The translations under genes were made by a program, and so were the position numbers. The notes under the pieces are model-generated. The model saw nothing but the letters and a program-made list of their open reading frames with translations. It was not told where the DNA came from and searched no databases. DNA of 64,000 bases from CAZYFH01 sp964646815 (lineage in GTDB: Bacteria > Acidobacteriota > Vicinamibacteria > Vicinamibacterales > UBA8438). Each line of letters starts with the position of its first letter. Position 1 is the stretch's first letter. The stretch lies in the NCBI GenBank assembly GCA_964646815.1, contig CAZYFH010000003.1, positions 62,001-126,000 on the forward strand. The letters are read 5' to 3'. This document shows positions 43,858-53,241 of the stretch, one piece after another.

Positions 43858-43878
43858 AGTAGTCTACTGTAAGCGACC

Positions 43879-45312
43879 GTGGCGACCCGACCGACCGATC
43901 TGTGCTTCCAATCGGCGACGGAGCTCGCCAGGCTCATCGCGTCGGGACAGGCATCGGCCGTCGAGGTCATGGACGCGCACCTGGCGCAGATCGAGCGTGC
44001 GAACCCGACATTGAACGCGATCGTGACGCTCCTTCCGAACGAGGCACGGGAGCACGCCGCGGCAGCTGACGCAGTGCTGGCTCGCCACGAGACGATCGGG
44101 CCGCTCCACGGCTTGCCGGTCGCTCACAAGGATCTGACGCGGACCAAAGGGATCCGCACGACGTTCGGGTCCAAGGTGTTCGAGCATTTCGTGCCAGATG
44201 AGGACGCGCTGATTGTTCAGCGGCTTCGGGCCGCCGGGGCCATTACGATCGGCAAGACCAACACGCCGGAGTTCGGCGCTGGGTCGCAGACGTTCAACGA
44301 TGTCTTCGGCGCGACCCTCAACCCATACGATGTGACGAAGACGTGTGGGGGCAGCAGCGGTGGGGCCGCGGTGGCACTGGCCGCCGGCATGGTACCCATC
44401 GCTGACGGCAGCGACCTAGGGGGCTCGCTGCGAAACCCCGCCAGCTTCTGCAATGTTGTTGGCTTTCGCCCGTCGGCAGGACGCGTGCCGGTGTGGCCGA
44501 GCCAGGCCGCTTGGTTTCCGCTGGCGGTACAGGGTCCCATGGCACGGACTGTTGCAGACGTGGCGATGGTCTTGAGCGCGATCGCCGGGCCCGACACCCG
44601 TACGCCACTGTCGCTACCAGAAACGGGTGCGACCTTCGACCGGCCGTTGACCCGTGACTTCAACGGCACACCGGTGGCGTGGAGTCTCGACTTCGGCGGC
44701 CTCCCCTTCGATCCGCGCGTGACAGCCGTCGTGGAGGCGCAGCGAGAGCGCTTCGAGATGATCGGCTGCGACATTACCGATGCAGGACCCGATGTCACGG
44801 ACGCCGACGAGGTCTTCAAGGCATGGCGGGCGTGGTACTTTGAACTTTGTTACGGCTCCTTGCTCGACGAGCACCGGGAGACGTTGAAGGACACGGTCAT
44901 CTGGAACATCGAGGAGGGACGCCGGCTATCGGGACCACGCCTCGGCGAAATGGCGCGCAAACGGACCGCGCTGCTGGAGCGTGTGCACCGGTTCATGAGC
45001 CGTCACGACTTCCTGGTACTCCCCGTCAGCCAAGTCCCGCCGTTCGATGTCAGCGAACCGTACGTCACCGAGATCAACGGTGTCTCGATGGAGACGTACA
45101 TCGACTGGATGGCCTCGTGTACCTACATCTCAGTACTGGGTCTGCCGGCCATCTCCGTGCCGTGCGGCTTCACACCAGAAGGCCTGCCGGTGGGAATCCA
45201 GATCGTCGGACGGCAGCAAGACGACTTCGGCGTGCTGCAGCTCGCCCACGCGTTCGAGCGGGTCACCCATTTCGGCCGACGGCGGCCAGTACTGCCAACC
45301 AGCAGCGAGTGA
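43879..45312 (+). CDS. Amidase signature family amidohydrolase
   Basis: 477 aa from GTG 43879. The Ser-cisSer-Lys triad is visible: Lys in LPVAHKDLTRTKG, GGSSGGAAVALAAG, and Ser in DGSDLGGSLRNPASF. Length and motifs fit GatA/AtzE-like amidases. No GatB/GatC partners nearby, so probably a stand-alone amidase with an unknown amide substrate. Its start lies 21 bp from the divergent DUF5916 gene. It ends next to a small inverted-repeat element. Confidence 0.9.
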   Translation: MATRPTDLCFQSATELARLIASGQASAVEVMDAHLAQIERANPTLNAIVTLLPNEAREHAAAADAVLARHETIGPLHGLPVAHKDLTRTKGIRTTFGSKVFEHFVPDEDALIVQRLRAAGAITIGKTNTPEFGAGSQTFNDVFGATLNPYDVTKTCGGSSGGAAVALAAGMVPIADGSDLGGSLRNPASFCNVVGFRPSAGRVPVWPSQAAWFPLAVQGPMARTVADVAMVLSAIAGPDTRTPLSLPETGATFDRPLTRDFNGTPVAWSLDFGGLPFDPRVTAVVEAQRERFEMIGCDITDAGPDVTDADEVFKAWRAWYFELCYGSLLDEHRETLKDTVIWNIEEGRRLSGPRLGEMARKRTALLERVHRFMSRHDFLVLPVSQVPPFDVSEPYVTEINGVSMETYIDWMASCTYISVLGLPAISVPCGFTPEGLPVGIQIVGRQQDDFGVLQLAHAFERVTHFGRRRPVLPTSSE

Positions 45313-45328
45313 ACATGGCGCACGTCCT

Positions 45329-45486
45329 AACCCCAGAGTTCACGTGGGTTGCCACCGTCTCGCGCAGGACTGGGCGGTGACGGCGAGGCGCAACGAAGGA
45401 ATGTGCGGGCCCACATGACTGAACCGCAACGCCGCCCTCGTCGTTCAGAACTAGTGAGACAGGCCACCCATGTGAACTTTGGGGTT
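45329..45486. repeat. MITE-like inverted-repeat element
   Basis: Arms at 45329-45349 and 45466-45486 are inverted copies matching at 19 of 21 bases: ACCCACGTGAACTCTGGGG on one strand against ACCCATGTGAACTTTGGGG on the other. Weaker symmetry extends inward through GAGAC...GG to a centre at about 45408-45414 (GCGGGCCCA). It sits between the amidase stop and the esterase coding region, and the esterase's first candidate start lies inside it. Either a miniature transposable element or a large hairpin leader. No target-site duplication was confirmed. Confidence 0.55.
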
Positions 45487-46503
45487 CAGCCGGCAACTGA
45501 TGAACGGCAACGCACGGAGCGCGAGCGGCGCCGGCGGGTGACCGCCGTTAGCGCGTGGGTGGCGCTCGCCATCGGCTCGGCCACGGCGGCGCATGCGCAG
45601 CGCGCGCCGATCGAGACGGTCGAGTTTCACGCTGAGTCGGTCGACCGGACAATGAAATACAACATCCTCCTCCCGTCGAGCTACGGAGACGAGACGAACG
45701 TCGATCGCGACTACCCGACCCTGTATCTCCTCCATGGGACCGACCGCAGCTTCCAGACCTGGCGGGGCATGCTCCAAGCGCTGGACGATCGCGATCTGAT
45801 CATCGTCATGCCCGATGCCGGGAATTCCTTCTACGTCAACTGGACCCGGACGGACGATGCGGGGACTAACGCCTGGGAGAATTACATCGTGGCGGACGTC
45901 GTCGGACATGTCGAAGCGAATTTCCGCGCGCTGTCACGACGCGAAGGGCGTGGGATCGCCGGCTTTTCGATGGGCGGCTACGGCGCTCTCGTTATCGGGC
46001 TTCGGCATCCCGATCTGTTCGTGACCATCGGCAGCCAGTCCGGCACGCTGGACTACGGGCGATCCGCCGCGGCACGGCTCCGAATCGGAGGTCTCGCCTA
46101 CCCGCCGCAGCGATACGCACCCGACGTGGAGTCGCAACGTACCGTGAACGATCCGGACATCGGAGTGCCTGGGTTCAGCAGCCTCAGCGACCGGACCCCG
46201 AAGGGCCAGCCCTTCGTCACGTCTGAGCAAGCCGACGCCCACGACCCGTTCATGCTCGTCATGCGGGTCCCGCGACATCAGTTGCCGTTCATCCAGATCG
46301 ACTGCGGGACGGGAGACGCACTCCTCAACATCTCGCAGTCCTTCGCTGGCCTGCTGCTCGACGCCGCCATCCCTGTCGAGTTCAGCCAGCGCAGGGGCGG
46401 GCACGACCCCGCCTACTGGGTCGAGGCGTACCGGTATGCTGTCGACATGCACCACAAAGCCATGCGGCACGCCCTTGAGCGCGGGTCAGGAAATTGGCGG
46501 TAA
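45415..46503 (+). CDS. Secreted esterase (S-formylglutathione hydrolase / feruloyl esterase-like)
   Basis: 362 aa from ATG 45415; GTG 45538 would give 321 aa beginning VTAVSAWVALAIGSATAAHAQ, a good signal peptide, and may be the true start because the first 20-25 codons come from the inverted-repeat element. PTLYLLHGTDRSFQTW and the elbow GFSMGGYGAL (nucleophile Ser) identify the esterase D family; the His is in RRGGHDPAYW. Likely an extracytoplasmic ester hydrolase. Confidence 0.8.
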   Translation: MTEPQRRPRRSELVRQATHVNFGVQPATDERQRTERERRRRVTAVSAWVALAIGSATAAHAQRAPIETVEFHAESVDRTMKYNILLPSSYGDETNVDRDYPTLYLLHGTDRSFQTWRGMLQALDDRDLIIVMPDAGNSFYVNWTRTDDAGTNAWENYIVADVVGHVEANFRALSRREGRGIAGFSMGGYGALVIGLRHPDLFVTIGSQSGTLDYGRSAAARLRIGGLAYPPQRYAPDVESQRTVNDPDIGVPGFSSLSDRTPKGQPFVTSEQADAHDPFMLVMRVPRHQLPFIQIDCGTGDALLNISQSFAGLLLDAAIPVEFSQRRGGHDPAYWVEAYRYAVDMHHKAMRHALERGSGNWR

Positions 46504-46627
46504 CGAGCCGGCCGCCAGCCACCGAGGAGCCGTCTGCGACACCAGGGATCCTCGACTCGAACGCTCGGGAAAGCGGGTACAATACGGCGGTTTGGCAACG
46601 CGTTCCCGGCACTCGTGAGAGGACACT

Positions 46628-48811
46628 ATGAGCACTCCACGTATCCGCACATTTGCACTGCTGGCCATGGCGCTGCTCGTGGCCGCCGGCGTCCCGCTCG
46701 TCGATCGCGGGGTCGCTGCCCGCCAGGCGGTGGCCATCGATGCGGACGACATCGGTGGCGTCGTCCGCGGCCCCGACGGGCCGGAGGCCGGCGTCTGGGT
46801 TATCGCCGAGACCGATGACCTCAGCACGCTCTATCGCAAGATCGTCGTGACCGACGACGCGGGGCGTTATGTGCTGCCCGACCTCCCCGATGCGACCTTC
46901 GACATCTGGGTGCGAGGATACGGGCTGAAGGACTCGCAAAGGGTGGCCGGCGAGCCTGGCCAGGCGTTGAATCTCACCGCCGCAGCGGCAGCGACGCCCG
47001 GTGAAGCCTCCGAGGTGTATCCGGCCAACTACTGGTATTCGCTGATGGAAGTGCCCCCCAAGAGCGACTTCCCAGGCACCGGCCCGGAGGGGAACGGCAT
47101 CGCCACCGGCGTTCGGACCCAGGCCCACTGGGTCGACCTGCTCAAACAGGGCTGCCAGCTCTGCCATCAGCTCGGCAACCTGGCGACGCGAGAGGTCCCG
47201 AACCCGGAGGACTTCGACTCGACCGAGGCGGCGTGGGCGCATCGGATCGCGACCGGCCAGCGTGCCTCGAACATGACCGGCACGTTAGGCCGCTTCGGGC
47301 GCGAGCGCGCGGTGGCCGCCTATGCGGATTGGACGGACCGGATCACGGCCGGTGAGGTGCCCGAACAGCCACCCCGTCCGCAGGGCCGGGAGCGCGACGT
47401 AGTCCTGACGATGTGGGAGTGGGGCGGTCAGACCGCGTACATCCACGACGAGGTCGCGAGCGACAAGCGCGACCCCCGTGTCAACGCGGGCGGCCCGGTC
47501 TACGGGGTCGAGTTCGCCAACGACAAGCTCGTCTGGGTCGACCCGACGACGAACGAGGCGCGAGAAGTGCGGCTGCCCGTGCGCGACACGCCCGGTGAGG
47601 GCGACTTCCGGTCGTATATCAGACAGGAAATGCCGAACCCGTCCTTCTACTTCGGCGATGAGCTGATCTGGGACAATCCTGGGAATCCGCACAACCCGAT
47701 GATGGACGGTGAGGGCCGTGTCTGGATGACTCACCAGATCCGGGGCCCCGGCAACCCGGCGTGGTGTCAGGAAGGTTCGGGCAACAGGTTCGCCGAGTAC
47801 TATCCGCTGGCGGCCGCGGCGCGGCACGTCGCCTACTACGACCCGGACAGCGATGAGGTGGAGCTGATTGACACCTGCTTCAACACTCATCATTTACAGT
47901 TCGGTTTCGACGACGACAACACGCTCTACCTCAGCTCGGTCAGCGACGTCATCGGGTGGATCAACACCAGGGTCTACGCCGACACGGGCGACGAACGGAC
48001 CTCGCAGGGTTGGTGCCCGACCATCGTCGATACCAACGGCGACGGCCGCATCACGGAATGGACCGGTCTCCGAGACGAGCCCGACCCCACCAAGGACCGG
48101 CAAATGGGACGTGGCTGGTACGGCATCGTACCGGATCCGACGGCGGACAACGTCGTGTGGGGCGCGGCCGCGGGTGTGCCGGGACAGATCGTACGGCTGT
48201 CGATCGGGGACAACCCGCCGGAGACCTGTATCGCCGAGTACTACCAGCCGCCGTTCGAGAACGCCCGAGCGCCGATTCAAGGCTACTCTCCGCGCGGGAT
48301 CGATATCGACCAGCACGGTGTCATCTGGACGGCGCTCTCCGGCAGCGGGCACTTCGCGAAGTTCGACCGGCGTGAGTGCGCCGTGTTGAACGGGCCGACG
48401 GCGACGGGTCAGCACTGCCCCGAGGGCTGGACGCTCTATGCGACCCCGGGTCCCCAGATGAAGGGGGTCACCGACCACGGAAGCGCCGACTTCCACTATT
48501 ACAACTGGGTCGATCAGTTCGACACGCTGGGGCTCGGGGAGAACGTGCCAATCGCCACCGGGTCGACGTCCGATTCGCTGCTCGCGTTCCTGCCGGATGC
48601 CGAGGAGTTCGTGATTATGCGCGTCCCCTATCCGCTCGGGTTCTACTCGCGGGGCATGGACGGCCGCATCGACGATCCCGACGCCGGCTGGAAAGGTCGG
48701 GCCGTCTGGGCCGACTACGGCACGAACGCCGTCTGGCATACGGAAGGCGGCAAGGGTACGGAAGGCAACCTGGTGAAGTTCCAGGTGCGGCCTGACCCGT
48801 TGGCTCACTGA
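46628..48811 (+). CDS. Carboxypeptidase-regulatory / heme-c / propeller protein
   Basis: 727 aa. Signal peptide 1-31. Residues about 42-120 are a carboxypeptidase-regulatory-like beta-sandwich (IGGVVRGPDGPEAGVWVIAET). A c-type heme motif, CQLCH, is at 176-180. The rest resembles a Vgb/NHL-type beta-propeller (VYGVEFANDKLVWVDP, GYSPRGIDIDQHGVIWTAL). The combination suggests a periplasmic redox-linked lyase or binding protein, function unknown. Ends before a strong hairpin at 48816-48854. Confidence 0.78.
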   Translation: MSTPRIRTFALLAMALLVAAGVPLVDRGVAARQAVAIDADDIGGVVRGPDGPEAGVWVIAETDDLSTLYRKIVVTDDAGRYVLPDLPDATFDIWVRGYGLKDSQRVAGEPGQALNLTAAAAATPGEASEVYPANYWYSLMEVPPKSDFPGTGPEGNGIATGVRTQAHWVDLLKQGCQLCHQLGNLATREVPNPEDFDSTEAAWAHRIATGQRASNMTGTLGRFGRERAVAAYADWTDRITAGEVPEQPPRPQGRERDVVLTMWEWGGQTAYIHDEVASDKRDPRVNAGGPVYGVEFANDKLVWVDPTTNEAREVRLPVRDTPGEGDFRSYIRQEMPNPSFYFGDELIWDNPGNPHNPMMDGEGRVWMTHQIRGPGNPAWCQEGSGNRFAEYYPLAAAARHVAYYDPDSDEVELIDTCFNTHHLQFGFDDDNTLYLSSVSDVIGWINTRVYADTGDERTSQGWCPTIVDTNGDGRITEWTGLRDEPDPTKDRQMGRGWYGIVPDPTADNVVWGAAAGVPGQIVRLSIGDNPPETCIAEYYQPPFENARAPIQGYSPRGIDIDQHGVIWTALSGSGHFAKFDRRECAVLNGPTATGQHCPEGWTLYATPGPQMKGVTDHGSADFHYYNWVDQFDTLGLGENVPIATGSTSDSLLAFLPDAEEFVIMRVPYPLGFYSRGMDGRIDDPDAGWKGRAVWADYGTNAVWHTEGGKGTEGNLVKFQVRPDPLAH

Positions 48812-48815
48812 GACC

Positions 48816-48854
48816 GGCGCCCGCGGCGTACGCGCACCTTGCGCCGCGGGCGCC
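48816..48854. terminator. Strong hairpin between convergent genes
   Basis: GGCGCCCGCGGCG and CGCCGCGGGCGCC form a perfect 13-bp stem with a 13-nt loop, 5 bp after the stop of the propeller gene and facing the end of the deacylase gene. No U-run follows on either strand. A bidirectional terminator or RNA-processing stop is likely. Confidence 0.6.
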
Positions 48855-48910
48855 ACGTCGACTCACGTCTGGGTTAGTACCGCGGAGTGGCCGCGTGGGG
48901 TCCTGTCCGA

Positions 48911-50482
48911 TTACGACCCATCGCGGAGATGGCGGCCAACGATCGGCCGGCCTGGCGCGACCCCCTCGACCAGCCTTCCGTCTCGCACCACGAACGTCCC
49001 GCCGACGAGCACATGCGGGATGCCAGCGGAGAATCGATCCGGCGCGTCGTAGGTCGCCCGGTCGATGACGCGGTCCGGATCGAAGAGCGTCAGGTCGGCG
49101 TCAGCGCCGACGGCCAAGCGCCCTTTGCCAGCCATCTGTGGGGCCACATGCGCCAGCCGCTCGGCGGGGAGCTGGGTCATCTTGCGCACGGCATCCATGA
49201 GCGGCAAGGTCGACCGATCGCGTGCGTAGTGCCCCAGGATGCGCGCGAACGTACCAGCGGCGCGCGGGTGGGCGCGCCCATCACTGAACGGGATACCGTC
49301 GCTGGCCACGATCACGTCCGGCTGACCGACGATCCAGGCGTTCGTGTCTTCCGAGCGCCCGTGCATGATCACCCATCCACCGTCGCGGCGATAGCGCTCA
49401 AAGCTGTCACGAGTGAGCCGCTCGCCGGTAGAGACCCACTGCAGCGACGCGTAGGCGCTCGCGGGACGATCGACCCACCCGTCGAACAGCGGCGACTCGA
49501 TGAGTGAGGCGCTAGCCGTATAAGGATAGGCCTCTGTCGTCACGTCGATGCCGCGTTCACGCGCGCCGCGGATCATCGCCAGCGCCCCCTCAGCTTGCGA
49601 CCCCGCGGTGCTGTTCAGATGCACGATGTGGACCGCCGCCCCCGTGGCGGCGGCATTCGCAATCACCTCCTGGAACGGCGCCAGCGGCCCACCCCGCACG
49701 AACGCGCCGGAGGATCGCAGGTGAACGAACGCCGGCACTTCGTATGTCGCCGCGAGACCGAACAACTGGAGCAGCTCGCGATGGCTCACGCCCGGCGTGT
49801 AGCTCAGACCGAACCCGAACCCGACGCTACCTTCGCGGAGACCCTGTGCCATCGAGCGCGCCAGCGCAGACAGCTCGGTGTCCGTCGCCGCACGATAGAG
49901 GGCCTCGTCGCTGCTCTCGCCGAGTGAAAACGTGCCGTCGGGGTTGCTGCGGACCAGGCCACCGCCCATCGCGCGCTGCCGCGCGCCCTGATGACTGACA
50001 GACGCGCCGTAGTTGATCAACGCCCGCCCGCCGCGCCCCTCGTACCAGCGTGCGACGGGAAACACCCCGATCTCGAGCTCGAGCGCGGTGGTCACACCGT
50101 CCATCGCCTGATAGCCATGACTGACGGGATCCTGACCGTGGGCATGCAGGTCGATGAAGCCGGGTGCCACCACGAGCCCGGCTGCGTCGAGCGTTGCGGT
50201 TCCCGTGAGCGGTGTTTCGGAGATGGCCGCCACCTCCCCGCTGCGGAGGCCGACGTGCCGCACGGCGTCGAGTCCGCTCGTGGGATCCATCACCCGTCCC
50301 CCCACGATCACCAGGTCGAACGACTCGGCTTCGTCCCCCAGCGACACCGCACCGTCCGGTGCCACATCCGGTGCACAGGCCGTCAGGCACACCGCGAGCA
50401 CCACTGCGTCGTACCGCGGCCATCGCGCGCGGCTGGGCTCCAGCCCGTTGACCTTCAGTCCGCGCCGCTGGATTGTCCTCAC
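48911..50482 (-). CDS. N-acyl-D-amino-acid deacylase family amidohydrolase (lipoprotein-like)
   Basis: 523 aa from GTG 50482, whose GTGA overlaps the transporter stop, so translation is coupled. A lipobox-like LTAC follows a hydrophobic stretch (VVLAVCLTACAPD), suggesting a lipoprotein. Metal-dependent amidohydrolase features: VVAPGFIDLHAHGQDP, VHIVHLNSTAGSQAEG, TTEAYPYTAS and IVASDGIPF. It would cleave N-acyl-D-amino acids or related amides, making substrates for the adjacent transporter. Longer in-frame extensions into the transporter gene were rejected. Confidence 0.85.
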   Translation of the reverse strand: MRTIQRRGLKVNGLEPSRARWPRYDAVVLAVCLTACAPDVAPDGAVSLGDEAESFDLVIVGGRVMDPTSGLDAVRHVGLRSGEVAAISETPLTGTATLDAAGLVVAPGFIDLHAHGQDPVSHGYQAMDGVTTALELEIGVFPVARWYEGRGGRALINYGASVSHQGARQRAMGGGLVRSNPDGTFSLGESSDEALYRAATDTELSALARSMAQGLREGSVGFGFGLSYTPGVSHRELLQLFGLAATYEVPAFVHLRSSGAFVRGGPLAPFQEVIANAAATGAAVHIVHLNSTAGSQAEGALAMIRGARERGIDVTTEAYPYTASASLIESPLFDGWVDRPASAYASLQWVSTGERLTRDSFERYRRDGGWVIMHGRSEDTNAWIVGQPDVIVASDGIPFSDGRAHPRAAGTFARILGHYARDRSTLPLMDAVRKMTQLPAERLAHVAPQMAGKGRLAVGADADLTLFDPDRVIDRATYDAPDRFSAGIPHVLVGGTFVVRDGRLVEGVAPGRPIVGRHLRDGS

Positions 50483-51888
50483 CACAACCCCAGCACCCGC
50501 CACCAGACGAGCCCGACCGCTAGCCAGATCATCAGATTGGTCACCGACGCATAGAAGCCGACGCGCCACCAGTCGCCCAGGCTCACGTATTTCTCGACGA
50601 AGATCACGGGTGACGTGGTCGTCCCGTAGTGCGTCAACCCCGCCTGGAGATTGTTGATGAATAGCAGGCTGTAGACGACCACCGCCGGCGGTGCCCCGGC
50701 ACCGAGGAGCAGCGCGATGAACGGTCCATACAGCGCGAGCGCGTGTACCGTCGTGCTCGCAAAGAAGTAATGCGTGTAGAAGTAGAGAACGAGCGTGAGG
50801 ACGAACACAACCAACCACGGCACACCGGCGAACCAGGCGCTGATCCAGGTTGCGAACGCTGCGGGAGACCCAGTCTCGTTCAGGAGGCCGCCCATCGTCA
50901 ACAGCCCGCCGTACCATACGAAGACGTCCCATGCCGACCGCTCGTTCAGCGCGGCGTCCCAGCTCAGTGCGCGGGTCACGAACAGTACCGCGAGCCCGAT
51001 GAAGGCCACCAGCCCCGGGGACAGCCAGTCGACATACGACGAGACGACCCAGAACGCGACGAGGGACACGAACACGCCAGCCACGATCGCCTCGACGCCG
51101 CGGATCGGCCCGAGCGTTGCGAGCTCGTCTCGCGCGAACGCGGGCGCGGCGGGTGTGTGGGTCACCTCCGGCGGCAAGGCGCGATGCACCAGGTACGGCA
51201 CGGCGAGACTCGAGACGATCCCGGGCACCAATCCGGCGACGAACCAGCTCCCCCACGTGATGGTGAGCCCGGTGTACTCGTTGGCCAGCTCGCCCAGCAG
51301 GAGGTTGGCGGCGCTGCTGTAGAAGAACATCGCCGACGCGACCACGCTCGTCTGATACATGGACGCCATCAAGAACGTCCCGAGGCGAGGGGCGGTCTGG
51401 CCTGGCTCCGATCCGTAGAGGCTGCTGATGCTCCGGGCGATCGGAAAGACGATGCTGGCGGAGCGCGCCGTGATGGACGGCACGCCGGTGGCGAGCGTGA
51501 GATCAGTCAGATGCAGGGCGTAACCGAGACCGAGCGACGTCTGGCCGATAGCCCGAACGAACCAGAGCGCGATGCGTCGCGCGAGCCCGGAGTCGCGCAA
51601 CGCCCGCGACATCAGCATCACGGCAAGCACCATCCACACCGACGCCGCTGAGTATCCGGTCAAGGCACGCTCCATCGGCACGCGCCCCACCAGCACCAGC
51701 ATCGTGACGCCGAGCAGCACGACCTGCGATCCAGGCAGCGGCTGCAGCATCAGACCGGCGATGGTAGCGAAGAAGATACCGGTGATGCGCCACCCCTGCG
51801 GATCGACACCCGCCGGGGGAGGCAGTACGTGCGCGATGACGAGGTAGAGGGCGACGAGGGCGATCAGCCGGGCGGGGCGGGAAGCCAC
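50479..51888 (-). CDS. DASS/SLC13-type anion:sodium symporter
   Basis: 469 aa from GTG 51888. About 11 transmembrane helices (LIALVALYLVIAHVL; GWRITGIFFATIAGLML; AVMLMSRALR). The two family motifs, ITARSASIVFPIARS-like and HYFFASTTVHALALYGPFIALLLGAG, are visible. DASS carriers import di- or tricarboxylates or sulfate with sodium. Starts 18 bp after the thiolase stop; stop overlaps the deacylase start. The likely substrate is an organic acid linked to the thiolase or deacylase reactions, inferred from context. Confidence 0.86.
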   Translation of the reverse strand: MASRPARLIALVALYLVIAHVLPPPAGVDPQGWRITGIFFATIAGLMLQPLPGSQVVLLGVTMLVLVGRVPMERALTGYSAASVWMVLAVMLMSRALRDSGLARRIALWFVRAIGQTSLGLGYALHLTDLTLATGVPSITARSASIVFPIARSISSLYGSEPGQTAPRLGTFLMASMYQTSVVASAMFFYSSAANLLLGELANEYTGLTITWGSWFVAGLVPGIVSSLAVPYLVHRALPPEVTHTPAAPAFARDELATLGPIRGVEAIVAGVFVSLVAFWVVSSYVDWLSPGLVAFIGLAVLFVTRALSWDAALNERSAWDVFVWYGGLLTMGGLLNETGSPAAFATWISAWFAGVPWLVVFVLTLVLYFYTHYFFASTTVHALALYGPFIALLLGAGAPPAVVVYSLLFINNLQAGLTHYGTTTSPVIFVEKYVSLGDWWRVGFYASVTNLMIWLAVGLVWWRVLGLW

Positions 51889-51905
51889 TTTAGCGCCACG
51901 GACTG

Positions 51906-53114
51906 CTACGCGGCGACGCGTTCGAGGACCGCGGCCAACCCCTGGCCAACGCCGATGCACAGCGTGACGAGCGCGTAGCGCCCCTCGACGCGTTCCAGTT
52001 GCCGCACCGCCGTGAGCGCCAGGCGCGCCCCTGATGCCCCGAGCGGATGGCCGACCGCAATCGCGCCGCCGTTCGGATTCACGCGAGAGTCCTCCGGGGC
52101 GATCTCCAGCAGCGAGAGGCAGCCAAGCACCTGCGTCGCGAACGCCTCGTTGATCTCGATGACGTCCATGTCGGCGAGGGTCAAACCGGCCCGCGCCAGC
52201 GCCTTCTTCGTCGCCGGGACCGGTCCCAAGCCCATCACCCGCGGCTCCACACCAGCCGCGGCGGCGGTCACGACCCGGGCGATGGGTGTCGCGCCGGCTT
52301 TGTCCCCGACATCGCGCGACCCGACGATGAGTGCCGCCGCCCCATCATTAATCCCCGACGCGTTTCCCGCGGTCACGATGCCGCCCTCGGCGAGGGGACG
52401 AAGCGTTGCGAGCTTCTCCATGCCTGTCCCCGGCCGGGGGTGCTCGTCTTCGGACACCGACGTCGTCTCGCCGCGTTTCGGTCCCGGGACCGTGACGGGG
52501 TGGATCTCGCCCGAATAGAAGCACTCGCTCTTCGCCTTCGCGTAGTGCGCCTGGGAACGAGCGGCGAACCGGTCGCTCGCGTCACGGGTCAGCCCGAGGT
52601 CCCGCGCGACCTCCTCCGCCGTCTCGAACATCGGGTGGTCGCCGTACAGCTTGGTCGTGCGGGGATTCGAAAAGCGCGATCCGAGCGTGGTGTCGTAGAC
52701 GGCCACCGTGCGGCCGAAGGCCCTCTCGGACTTGCCCATCACGAACGGCGCGCGGCTCATGCTCTCGACTCCGCCGGCCACGAACAGCTCGCCTTGGCCA
52801 CAGGCGATGGCTCGGGACGCATCGACGACGGCGGCGAGCCCGCTGGCACAGAGGCGATTGACCGTGATGCCCCCGACCTCCACCGGAAGACCGGCGAGCA
52901 AGCCGGCCCGCCGTGCGACGTTGCGGCAGTCCTCACCCGCCTGGTTGGTGCAGCCCGCGACCACGTCCTCGAACTGGGCGCCATCGAACGGACTGCGCTC
53001 GACCAGGGCACGAACGAGGTTGCCCAGGAGGTCGTCGGCCCGCACGGGCGAGAGCGTGCCGGAATGTCGGCCGAATGGCGTCCTGATCCCGTCGTAGATG
53101 AAAGCATCGGTCAT
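51906..53114 (-). CDS. Thiolase (acetyl-CoA acyltransferase, PcaF-like)
   Basis: 402 aa from ATG 53114, which has GAGGAG 8 nt upstream; ATG 53120 is equivalent. Catalytic Cys in VNRLCASGLAAV, His in IAVGHPLGASGAR and second Cys in TLCIGVGQG. The start DAFIYDGIRTPFGRHSGTL is shared with 3-oxoadipyl-CoA thiolase and related acyl-CoA thiolases. First gene of a run with a transporter and a deacylase. May complete breakdown of an aromatic or dicarboxylate substrate to acetyl-CoA; pathway inferred. Confidence 0.9.
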   Translation of the reverse strand: MTDAFIYDGIRTPFGRHSGTLSPVRADDLLGNLVRALVERSPFDGAQFEDVVAGCTNQAGEDCRNVARRAGLLAGLPVEVGGITVNRLCASGLAAVVDASRAIACGQGELFVAGGVESMSRAPFVMGKSERAFGRTVAVYDTTLGSRFSNPRTTKLYGDHPMFETAEEVARDLGLTRDASDRFAARSQAHYAKAKSECFYSGEIHPVTVPGPKRGETTSVSEDEHPRPGTGMEKLATLRPLAEGGIVTAGNASGINDGAAALIVGSRDVGDKAGATPIARVVTAAAAGVEPRVMGLGPVPATKKALARAGLTLADMDVIEINEAFATQVLGCLSLLEIAPEDSRVNPNGGAIAVGHPLGASGARLALTAVRQLERVEGRYALVTLCIGVGQGLAAVLERVAA

Positions 53115-53241
53115 CGGCATGACTCCTCGCGCCCGCCGGCCATCGGTCGTGACCATGGAGGACACGTGACGAGTGGAGCTGGTGTCGGACGATTATATGC
53201 TCGCAGGCGCGACGACCACGGCTGGACAGGTGCCACCGCAG

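Noticed and set aside
50743..51651. 302-codon plus-strand frame
   Set aside because: Antisense to the DASS transporter; composition is extreme (Arg, Glu, Gly, His) and no motif is present.
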